NCBI GenBank assembly: GCA_019448385.1
Contig: JAGTXO010000001.1
Coordinates: 2,170,001 to 2,234,000, forward strand
DNA length: 64,000 nucleotides
Origin: Diacronema lutheri
Taxonomy: Eukaryota; Haptophyta; Pavlovophyceae; Pavlovales; Pavlovaceae
Direction: 5' to 3'
A program made the translations under genes and the position numbers. The notes under the pieces were generated by a model. The model was not told the origin of the DNA and ran no database searches. It worked only from the letters and a program-made list of their open reading frames with translations. Below are positions 8,941 to 17,893 of this stretch, in pieces. Position 1 is the stretch's first letter. The number at the start of each line of letters is the position of its first letter.

Positions 8941-10122
8941 ATGGCGGATCGCGCGGAGGCCCTCCGCGCGCGTTGTTCGTCGCTGCGTGCCGACCTCAGC
9001 CAGCAGGACCGCACGATGCGGGCGGTCGCGCACGACCTTGAGGAGTTTGTGCTCTTGTCGCGGCGCGGCTCCGCAGCTCCCGCGCCCGCGCGCAGTGCGC
9101 GCACGAGCGCGACGCACAGGAGCCTCGAGTCGTCCTCGGATGACGACGCGGCGATGGTGGACACGGCCGCGTCGTTCGATCCCGAGCGCGTGCATCTGTC
9201 CGCTGGCGTGCGCGCTGCGCTGGAACAGCAGGGCGCCGATGCGTTGCGAGAGTTGCGCCGTGGGCTCGTCGGCACATTCGTCGAGCGCATCGCTCTCACG
9301 CGCGCGCTCGAACGCGCGGGCGCGCGGCTGAGCCGTCGCGAGCTGCGCGCGCTGCACGAGGCTACGGCGGACGGATCTCCGGGCAGCGTGAACGTGAGCC
9401 ATTTTGGCTTGCTTGTGGCCATGTGTGGCGCATCTGCGCGCCGACGCGCCCATGCTGCCGATGTCGGGCACGTGACGCCTGCCTGGCGGCGCGACGCGCG
9501 CCTCTCGCCGCGCGCGCGCGGCTCGCGCGCACGACCATCGGCGGTGGCTGGCGCTGAGCCGGCGTGGCGTGCGGCCGGCGCGGCAATGGCTCACACGCTG
9601 GCGGTGGGGCGCATTAAAAGGCCGCTGCATCCCGTGGATTCAATGGAGAGCGCGGTCGAGGCCGTCGTCCTGCGCGTGCGCGCCGAGGAGGCCGCGCTGC
9701 GCACCGGATGCGGCGAGGAGAGGAGGGCGCACGCCCGCGCCGGACGCGCGGCATCGTGCGAGGCGCAGGTCGAGAGCGCTGTTCTGCGCCGCGCGCTGGC
9801 CGACGCCGATGGGGCAATCTCGGCTCTGCTCAGGTCGTCGCGACGGCCCGCGTCGCCCGCGCGGCGCGGCGCGTCGGCCGGTGGCGCTGCGGGCGTCGGG
9901 CCGAGCGCGCTCGACTTTGCGCACGCGCGGCCTGACGCGTGGGCCGGGCTTTGCGCTTGCGCGGAAGCCGACGCAGTGCGGCTGGCGAGTGGCCGCGCGT
10001 CAGGGGCGTCGCGGTCGCAACTGGGCGCGCCGAGCCTCGAGGCGTTCATTGCGGCGTGCGGGCCGTGCGCGACGGTGTCGAGCGCCTTTGACACGTCGGC
10101 GTTGCTCCTGCCGTCGAGGTGA
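8941..10122 (+). CDS. Unknown Ala/Arg-rich protein
   Basis: Not recognised. The frame gives 393 residues from MADRAEALRARCSSLRADLS. The N-terminus is a short coiled coil. A region near residues 100-165 (ALTRALERAGARLSRRELRAL, then VNVSHFGLLVAM) has the spacing of an EF-hand or calponin-like helix pair, but no loop Asp residues, so calcium binding is not supported. A second coiled-coil stretch and an Ala-rich C-terminus follow. No signal peptide or membrane helix. An upstream in-frame ATG at 8884 would overlap the shared upstream region with SURF4; 8941 is preferred. Confidence 0.55.
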   Translation: MADRAEALRARCSSLRADLSQQDRTMRAVAHDLEEFVLLSRRGSAAPAPARSARTSATHRSLESSSDDDAAMVDTAASFDPERVHLSAGVRAALEQQGADALRELRRGLVGTFVERIALTRALERAGARLSRRELRALHEATADGSPGSVNVSHFGLLVAMCGASARRRAHAADVGHVTPAWRRDARLSPRARGSRARPSAVAGAEPAWRAAGAAMAHTLAVGRIKRPLHPVDSMESAVEAVVLRVRAEEAALRTGCGEERRAHARAGRAASCEAQVESAVLRRALADADGAISALLRSSRRPASPARRGASAGGAAGVGPSALDFAHARPDAWAGLCACAEADAVRLASGRASGASRSQLGAPSLEAFIAACGPCATVSSAFDTSALLLPSR

Positions 10123-10272
10123 ACGGAAAAGCGGGCGCATTCTCCCTTCACCGTCATGACACTGCGGGGGGGTATGACGAGATGGGAGCCCTCGCTCCTC
10201 GGCCTTCGCCTGACTCGCCACGCCAACCGTTGCCGTTTCACAAGGTATACAGGGACATGCGAAACGTCGATC

Positions 10273-11484
10273 ATGGGCGCCCTCACCACTGTCATCGTGT
10301 TGACTTGGGCCGCCTCCCCGCTCACCCACGCGCGTGCGCGCGTACCGCTGGGCCGCGCGGGGCACGCTTGCTCGCGCGCCCACACTTTGGCAACTTCCGC
10401 CGTGCGGCCGGGCAGAGCAAGGCGGCCGCCGTACTGGGCCGCCGCACGCGCTCGCGCCGAGGAGCGCGCGATGCACATGATCGACGCGGCGGGCTTCTTG
10501 CTCGTGAGCCGCACGGCGGAGGGCTCTGCGCTGCGCCGCGTCGCCATCGCGCTTAGCTCGCCTGAGTTGACGGAGCGCGCTTTTCGCGCCGTGCTGCGCA
10601 CGCACCTGCAGCTCTGGGAGAGCACGAGCTCGCACGCGGCCGCGCGGCAACGCGTGCTCCGCTTTGCGCGCGGTGGACTCGGCGTGGCCAAAGCGATCGC
10701 GCGGGCGGCCTTCTTTGCCGCAGCGCAGGCGGCGCACGAAAACGGCCTGCCCGTGCCCGCCGAGCACCTGCCCGCGCAGGCCGGCGCTGAGCCTGCCGGC
10801 CTGGGCGCGCTGTGGGGCCACGTGTAGCTCGCTCTCGCGCAGGCCGCGCACGCGCACCGCGTGCGCGAGCACCCGCGCTACCAGGCCTACCTCCGGCCCG
10901 GCCCTGCGCCCGGCCCGAGCTTTGCGGCCATGGCAGCGCACGAGTGGACCGAGCTCGGGCGCATCAGCCGTCGGTTGCGCGGCAGGCCGGCGGCAGTCCA
11001 GGACTGGGAGCTCGTGCTGCTCCTCGTGCGCGCGCACGTTGCACAGTTTTTCACTTCGGCCACGGGCGTTCTGACGCTCGTGCTGCTGTACCCGCTTTGC
11101 TGCCTCGTCTTTTGGGAGGCCGTCTTCTGGACCGTCGCATCGCGGGTCGGACGCGCGCTCGGCCTTCGCGCCGGCTGGGCGGCCCGCGTCGAGCCTGCTG
11201 AGCCAGGCGCCGCGCAACCGCCGTGGGCGCCGCTCTTGCGGCAGGCCCGCGAAACGCTGCAAGAGTGGTTCGAGGGATGGGAGGCGCTGTGCGAGCAGGC
11301 TCAGCTCTTCGCGCTCTATCTCGCCAATGGCGTGCGCGCCATCCTGTCGCACATCCCACTTTTGCGCCAGCGAGCATTGGCCCTGGACTCGACGCGCGCG
11401 AACGACCGCGCCGCGTCGGCCGCACGAATGGGCAGGGTGCCGCAACGTGAAAGCATGCCCGGCCTCTTCGTGACACACTTCTAA
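10273..11484 (+). CDS. Unknown membrane protein with signal peptide, probably plastid-targeted
   Basis: Not recognised. The start MGALTTVIVLTWAASPLTHA is a clear signal peptide. An Arg-rich stretch follows, which fits the bipartite plastid targeting of secondary algae. One hydrophobic segment (TGVLTLVLLYPLCCLVFWEA) lies in the second half. An in-frame TAG at 10825-10827 interrupts otherwise continuous coding. The best explanation is a 90-nt GT-AG intron at 10753-10842 (phase 0) joining AAHENGLP to AAHAHRVREHP, giving about 373 residues. A 21-nt GT-AG removal at 10822-10842 also restores the frame but is very short for an intron. The stop codon overlaps that of the convergent cyclic-nucleotide-binding gene. 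Confidence 0.6.
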
Positions 11485-13178
11485 CGCCAGATCTCGACGA
11501 GCACCCTCTTTGAGGGCGGAAAGCCGCGCGGGATCGTGCGCGGCGCCAGCGGCGAATGCGCCTGCGCCGAGCCGGCAGCAGACCCGCGTGAAAGTTGCGG
11601 AGGCGTGCCTGCACGGTTGGTCGGACGGGGTAGCGGCTCGAGGGGCTGGAGCATCGTCTTGCGCAGCAGCGCGCGCCGAGCCGCCGGTGAGAGCAGCGCA
11701 CTGTCCGGAGCTGGCGCGGTGCTCGGCCGCTCAGCGGGCGTGCTCGCCGGCGCGGCGGCACCGAAGCTCAGTGCGCACCGGCGTTGCGCGCGCGTACCGG
11801 ACTGGCCGATGGCGCCGATGGGCGCGGCGGTCAGCAGCCGCGCGCCGATGAGCTCGGCAAACTTGAGCTCGTTCCGCTCGGCGCGCGGCGCGTCCGCGTG
11901 CAGCAGCGCCCTGATTGCGCGGTCGTTGTGCGTGCCATGCCCGTGCAGCGGCAGGCGGGAGGGCGGGAGGGCGGCCGCCTCCTCGGACGCGCCGCGCCAG
12001 CGGTGACGTACGTACCGCTCAGGTCATCGAAGACCGCGCCGAAGAGCTTGCCACCCCGGGAGGGCACCATGCCGCGCTCGGCGAGCCGCGCGCGGAGCGC
12101 GGCGTCGACGCGCTCCTCGCGTCGCTGCGCGGCGTGGCCTTCGCGCAGCTGTGCGAGCGTGCGCGCGCCGTGCGCGAGGTGTGCGTTCCATTCCGCCCAG
12201 CGCCGCTGGTGGATCCGCCGGCATCGATTGAGCGTCGCGTTGGTGAGGATGCGCAAGAGCTCTTCCCGCAGGATCGTGAGTACGGTGCATGCGCTCACTG
12301 ACCACGCTGAGTAGGAATGCCGTTCGCCGAGGGCGAGCGGCACGCCCTTGGCGAGAGGCTTGGCGCCGTGCGGCTGGTCCAGCTCGCCGAGCAGCGTGTG
12401 CGCGCCGTACAGCGCCAGGTCCTTCTCCTCGCGCGCGCTCGCCGCGGTGCCGGCCGGCGTGCGCCGCTTGGTGAGCGGATGCCGCACGCACACCATGCCC
12501 GCCTCGACGATCACGATGTGCGTCGCCAACTGTCCCTCCTCGAAGAGGGCCTGCCCAGCCTCGACGTGCACTGCGCGCAGCCGGTACTGCAGCCTGTTCA
12601 GCTCGGCCGCCTCGCACTGTGCAAAGTGCGGCACGCGCAGGAGGAAGTTTTTCAACTTGTCCACGTGGCCCACGTCGCGCGCGATCCGCACAATCTGCAG
12701 GAGGCGCTTCATGTGCAGTACCACGAGCATCGAGAAGCGCACCACGCCCGTCTGCAACAGCAGTCATAAGCTTTTTCTCGTCGAAGTCGCCGAGAACCGT
12801 GCCACCGCCCTTGGTGCCGCCTGGCCTGGGCTTCTTGGGGTCGTACAGCCACTTGGGTATACCCTCGTCGTCGACCGGCGCCACCCACCCGTACATCGTG
12901 CTGTACGGCACGGGATAGTCGTGTGGCGCCGACCTGATCCGCCGTACTTCGCCCTGGCCTTGAGCACGACCGACGCGCCACGCTTGACGCCGCCGAGCGC
13001 CGCACGGTCCACCGGCGTGGAGCCGGCCACGAGCACTGTCCGCCGCCGCTCAGCCTTCCGCCAATGCGCCCGTTCTCGCCGCACATGCGCGCGCTCGTCC
13101 GAGCCGCGTCGTAGATCGCGTTCCCGCCCTCGCCCGCTCGTAAAAGGGCTCAAAATCAAACTTTCCCAAATTATTCAT
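11481..13178 (-). CDS. Cyclic nucleotide-binding domain protein, multi-exon
   Basis: A cAMP/cGMP-binding-like domain is coded at about 12300-12700: FLLRVPHFAQCEAAELNRL, then AGQALFEEGQLATHIVIVEAG and a late LLGELDQP. The phosphate-binding Arg of true cyclic-nucleotide pockets is not obvious, so binding is uncertain. An upstream exon reads TMYGWVAPVDDEGIPKWLYD. Two very short GT-AG introns of 47 and 46 nt fit the frame changes before and after it. The last exon (about 11481-11990) reads HNDRAIRALLHADAPRAERN and ends FPPSKRVLVEIWR; the splice into it, near a GTACGTACGT donor at about 12010, is not resolved. The 5' end is uncertain: an ATG at 13178 gives MNNLGKFDFEPFYERARA, but the coding signal then changes frame twice with no clear GT-AG intron. 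Confidence 0.65.
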
Positions 13179-13213
13179 ATTGTGTAGCCGAGGCCCCCGC
13201 GTGTCGTTTAAAA

Positions 13214-13816
13214 ATGGGCAGCATGGTTCTCGTGCTCGGCGCCGTCGTCGCGCGCGCTGCGCCGCCGGGCCCGGCGCGGCTTAGCCTTGCACACGGGTGC
13301 CGTGTGCACCCCGTGATGCTTGCCCAGGACGAGCCTGCCGCCAATGCAGCGCGCTTGTCTGAGCAGGAAATCGAGGAGAGGTACGCGCCTTCGCGCTTCC
13401 AGCGGCTGGACGCTGAGGCGCAGAAGCAGCGAGGGGAGTACCTGGATGAGTATGCGCGGCAGAAGCGCGGGATGCTCGCGGATCAGCTCTTCTTCACCGC
13501 GCTCGGCGCTGCCGCTGTCTTTGCCATCGGCGACCTGTCCATGCTCGCCGGCTTTGGCGTTGGCTCGATCGCGGCCTTCTTCTACCTCGTCCTGCTGCAG
13601 CGCTCGGTCGACGCTGTGGGCAACCCCGAGGCCGGCCTTCGCCGAGGTCCGCCACCGATAGTGGTCGTGATTCTTTTCATGGCCATCGTGGGGAAGAACC
13701 ACGAGCAGCTTGCCCTCTTCCCAGCCCTCGCAGGCTTTGGCACGTATAAGCTGGCGACGATCGCGCAGGCCGCGGTCCCCGCGTCATCGGAGGACCGGCG
13801 CATCGTCGGAAGGTGA
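13214..13816 (+). CDS. Small plastid-type membrane protein, possibly AtpI/CGL160-like
   Basis: A 200-residue protein with a hydrophobic N-terminus (MGSMVLVLGAVVARAAPPG) that could be a signal peptide, a charged middle (EQEIEERYAPSRFQRLDAEA) and two or three membrane segments, including GDLSMLAGFGVGSIAAFFYL followed by LLQRSVDAVG. Small hydrophobic helices followed by a Leu-x-Arg-Ser-Val-Asp element recall the ATP synthase protein I superfamily, including CGL160, which helps assemble the plastid ATP synthase. That match is from memory of the family and is weak. Single exon, head-to-head with the cyclic-nucleotide-binding gene and tail-to-tail with kinesin. Confidence 0.6.
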   Translation: MGSMVLVLGAVVARAAPPGPARLSLAHGCRVHPVMLAQDEPAANAARLSEQEIEERYAPSRFQRLDAEAQKQRGEYLDEYARQKRGMLADQLFFTALGAAAVFAIGDLSMLAGFGVGSIAAFFYLVLLQRSVDAVGNPEAGLRRGPPPIVVVILFMAIVGKNHEQLALFPALAGFGTYKLATIAQAAVPASSEDRRIVGR

Positions 13817-13903
13817 ATGAGCCTTCACAAGGGGGGCGACGCGGTGTAGTCGCGCCTGCGAGAGTCTCCATCACGGGTCCAAGGCTGAAAGGGAATTGTC
13901 CTG

Positions 13904-16900
13904 TCACACCATGGCCGAGAAGGCGTGGCTCGCGCGGCGGCGCGGGTTGAAAAGCGCGCGGCGCTTACTCGCCTCGAGCACCTCCTCGTCGCGCGCGCCG
14001 TTCTCCTTGTCCGGCGCGACGCGCAGCTCGGACGGGCATGCCGCCTCCTTGCCGTCGAGCGCCACCTGCCGTTTGTTGCGACTGCCGCTCACCGTGACGA
14101 GCGCCTGCTGCGTGACAAGCTCGTCACGCTTTGCACGGCCGGCGCGCGCCCGGCCTGCGCCAGGTGCGGGCGCGCGCTTCTTGCGCTGAGCGCCGTCGTC
14201 CCCATCGCTCTCGTCGGCGTGTGCCTCGGGCGTGTAGGTCCGCTTGGCCGCGCGGCGAGACGGCCGACCGCTCGCGGCGGGCTCTAGAGACGCGTCGACG
14301 GGCGGCGAGCTAGCCACCGGCTCGTCGGGCTGCACGCCGAGCGCGCGCGCGCGCGGCATGCGCTCCTCGCGCGAGTCGACGCTGCCGGGTGCGTCTCTGC
14401 CGCCGCTGGCGACGTCGTCGTCGTCATCGTCGCCGCACGACTCCCCCCTCCCCATCGCCTTCGTCCTGTTCGAGCGCTTGCTGCTCCGCGCGCGTGGCTC
14501 CTTGCCCGCGAGCGTCCCCTTGGCGACCGCGCCGCGCGCGAGGGTGCCATGCTTGAGAGCGTCGAGCGTCTGCACGACACGCGCGTCCTGCTCTGCCCCA
14601 CCAATGCCGAGCAACGCGCTCACGCCCGCCGACTGCGACTCCGACGCGGCGGGCGGCTCGAGCTGGGCGGCGCGCGGCGGCTCGGTGCGTGGCGACGGCG
14701 GCTGCGCCGGCAGCACGGGCGCGCGCTCGCGCTCATCCCCGCCGTGCGCGGCCAAGCTCGTTGCCGTGCCGAGCGCCACGCTGTCGACAGCCGGCAGCGG
14801 CGCCGTAAGCAGGCGTGTCGTCGCAACAAGCCCACGGAGACGGGCTTGGAGCGCGGGCAGCGCGCGCGCCTCGGCGACACACGCACTCAGCTCCGCGAAG
14901 CCGGCCTGGCCCTGCCGCAGCCGCGCCTCGAGCAGCGCGACGCGCCTGCGCAACGTGCCTTCCGCCGCCAGGCGCCCGTCCCGCGCGTCCCTCGCGTCGG
15001 CCGCGTCGCGCTCGGCGGCGTGCGCGGCCGCGCGCGCCGTCTTCGCCTCGGCGCGCGCCTTGGTCACCTCGACGCTGAGCTCAGCAAGCTGCTTCTTCTG
15101 CCCCTTGGTCGGCTCGTCCGATGCCGCGCGCTTGGCCGCTGCGCCGAGCGCGGCCGTCGCGCTCGCCAGCTCGGCGCGCGTCATCTCGAGCTCGCTGCGT
15201 ACGGCGGTGATTGCGGCGGTTGCCGATGCATCCTTGGCGGCGGCGGCCGCGGCGGCAGCCTGTGCGGCGCTGACGGCCTTGGCGGCCGACCGGTCCGCGC
15301 GCTCCTTTGCATGAGCAATCTGCGCAGCGGCGCTGCTGTTCGCATCGCGCTGCGCCTCGGCGCTAGCGGCGACCAGCTCCCTGAGCGCGCTCGCCTCAGC
15401 CTCCGCTTTTGCGGCGCGTTCCGTCGCCGCGTGCAGCAGCGTCGCGTCCGCCTGCGCGGCAGCGTGCGCAAGTGCAGGCGGGCGGCGTGCGGATCAGGCT
15501 TCAGGCTCCGCGTCGAGGGTTGGCGCGCGCGGGCGAGCGTGTTGCCCGTTGGCCGAACGCGCGCTTCGCACAGCTTACTGGCCATCGCGGCCACGCACCT
15601 GCCAGCTGTCGAGAATCTCGCAAAACGTCGCTCCGTCCTCCTCCAACTGCTGGCGCACAGCGTCCCCTCGCGAGCGCAGCTGCGCGAGCTCCTCGTCGCA
15701 CGCCTGCAGCGCAAGCTGCTGTTCAACGACCGCGCCCTGCGCTCGGTCCGCGCATCGGGGCGAAAGAGGTCGGGAAAAGTTCAGTATGGGGTGCGCACGA
15801 ACGGGGCGCGCGATGTACACAGGGCGGCCGCGAATCGCGCGCTCTCCGCATCGGCGCACCGACCGGCGCGCGCGCGCGCTCTTGGCCTCACCTGCAGCTC
15901 CTCGATGAGCTCAAGCTGCTCGCACGCCTCCCTTGCACGCGCGTTCTCCCTCGCACGCGACGCCGCGAGCTCGAGCGCCGCTGCCGCCTCGCAGTGCCTG
16001 GCCTCAGCGCTTTCGACGGAGCGGCCATGCTCCGCCTCGGCGAGCTGCTGGCGGAGCGCAGCCTCCGCGCGCCGCTTGTCCTCCTCGAGCTGGCGAAGAG
16101 CGCTGGCGGACGCCTCGGCGTGCGCAGCGTCGCGCGCGACGCTCGTCTGCGCGGCGCGGCGCGGCGTCGCGCGGCGTGGATGGGGAGGAGGTGGCGAAGG
16201 AATGAGGGGGTTGTGTCAGAGGCGCACGGGCCGCGCGGGCGGTTCTGCGAGATGAGCGACCATCGCGCCCCGGTCGCGCTCTGACCGCGCGCGCCGCGCG
16301 CTTGCCTTCTCCATCATTCGAATCTCCTCGTCGCGCTGCGCCAGCCGAGAGCGCAGCATCTCGAGCTCCGACGTGAGCGCCGCGAGCGCGCGCGCGCCAA
16401 TGTGCTCGGCCGGCGGTGCGAGCGGCGCGTATGGGCGAATCGCGCGCGCGCGTGCGGCAAAGTGCGCGGCCATCGTGGTCTGCCGGTGGCACGAGGCGAA
16501 GGGCAGGACGGTCGTCAGCATCAGCGTCTTGGAGTTGCCGCCAATGGAGTCGGCGAGCAGCCGCGTCAGCTTGTGATTGCGGTACGGGATCGACGCGACA
16601 CCGCCGACGGCCGCGCGCGCGGCGGCTGGCGTGCCGCCCTCGCGCCGCGGCGAGTTGGGCACGCCGGGCGCGGTGGGGTGCGCGCCACGCTTGGACAGCG
16701 CCTCAAGCACGTCGGCGAGGGCTGAGAGGGAAGCATTGATCGCCTGGGCCTCGACGCGCGTCCCGCCCTCCGCGCCCGACAGCGTGAGATTCTCCGAGCC
16801 CGCCAAGTCGACGAGGTGCACCTTGCCCACGCGCGCGGTCGGCGCGCCGGCGTCGCGCGCCTCGACGTGCAACGTGAGAATCGCGTGCGAGCGCGAGGAG

Positions 16901-17775
16901 AAAGCGTTCAGCTTGGTAGAGGCGGTGGCGCGCGCGGCGGCGCCGAACGCGACGAGCTCGAGCAGCTCGTCGGCAGAGCGGACGGGCGTGCGCAGGGTCT
17001 CCGAGCCGGAGAGGTAGACGGAGGGCGGCTGGCCGGCGGCAGTCGGCAGCTCGTGCAGCGCGATCGGCCGGCGTTTACGCGCAGCCTCGAGCTCGATGGG
17101 CAGCGCTCGGCGGCGGTCAGGCTGGTTGTCGGGCGCAAGCAGGTCCTTGAACTCGTTGTTGTACAACTCGACGTATGTGACAGACAGCTGGAACTCGGCC
17201 TCTGGCCGCGCGTCGGCGGCGGCAAATAGGCGCGCGCATGCGCGCCGCACGACGCCAGGCTCCTCCGCCGTCCCGAGCATCGTGTGTGTCTTGCCTGAGC
17301 CGGTCTGTCCGTAAGTGAAGATGCACGCGTTGAGCCCGTCGAGGGGCGCCTCGACGAACGGCGCGCATTCTGCCCACACGTCCTCCTGCGTCGCCGTCGG
17401 AGGCAGGACGGCGTCAAAGCCGTACGCCTTGGCGACCGACCCGTTGAGCGGCGGCGCGCGGAAGCTGCCGCCGTCGGCGCCGCCGCAGCTCGGCGTGCGC
17501 GCGAGCGGCGTGCGCGGCTGTGGGGTCGATGGCGCGCGCCCGCGCGCCGACGTGGGCGTGCGCGGCGGCTCGCCGCTCGACTGCGCGCCAGGTCGCACGC
17601 GCGCCGGCGACTGCTCGCGCGGGCCGGCGGCGCCGTCGCCGTCCTGCCCGACGACGGGCAGGACGACGAGCTCGTTGCCATTGACCTGCACACACGAGCG
17701 CTCGCCCGCCCGCTCGTCGTTTCCCACGGGCCGAACGCGGATCACGCAACGGACGCGCTCGCCGACGAGCGCCAT
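13904..17775 (-). CDS. Kinesin motor protein, four exons
   Basis: Microtubule motor of about 1162 residues. Exons are 16228-17775, 15892-16146, 15599-15736 and 13904-15451, with GT-AG introns of 81, 155 and 147 nt, all phase 0. The N-terminal motor has RVRPVGNDE, P-loop GQTGSGKT (156-163), switch I SSRSHA (293-298), switch II DLAGSE (323-328) and YRNHKLTRLL (398-407). A Pro/Ser/Thr-rich insert of about 70 residues sits after the first strand (43-112), and another of about 30 lies at 364-393. The neck and stalk are coiled coil across exons 2-4 (for example LRQLEEDKRRAEAALRQQ). The tail is acidic then basic and ends RRRASHAFSAMV. An N-terminal motor means plus-end movement by family rule; the subfamily is not clear. 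Head-to-head with THADA. Confidence 0.9.
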
Positions 17776-17893
17776 GCCCGGCCTGGGCGAGGCCGCTCGA
17801 GGTCGAGTTCAAACGGCGGCTTGGCGCCGTTTTCTTTTTTTCGCCCGAGGAAGGAGGGGGTACGGGGTCGGACGTGAACTAGTACGGCAGGGA
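17776..17893. promoter_or_regulatory. Shared upstream region (kinesin and THADA)
   Basis: 118 bp between divergent ATGs. It contains a CGTTTTCTTTTTTTCG tract at about 17828-17843, the only clear T-rich stretch nearby. Function is inferred from layout. Confidence 0.4.

Noticed and set aside
10000-11478. 492-codon minus-strand frame opposite the signal-peptide gene
   Set aside because: No motif. The sense strand has a signal peptide and membrane segment. The overlap would also conflict with the last exon of the cyclic-nucleotide-binding gene.
14549-16255. 568-codon plus-strand frame opposite kinesin exons
   Set aside because: Arg/Ala-rich shadow; the kinesin coiled coil and splice sites on the other strand explain the region.
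17315-17893. 193-residue upstream extension of THADA
   Set aside because: It lies opposite kinesin exon 1 and across the shared upstream region, and shows no family similarity.
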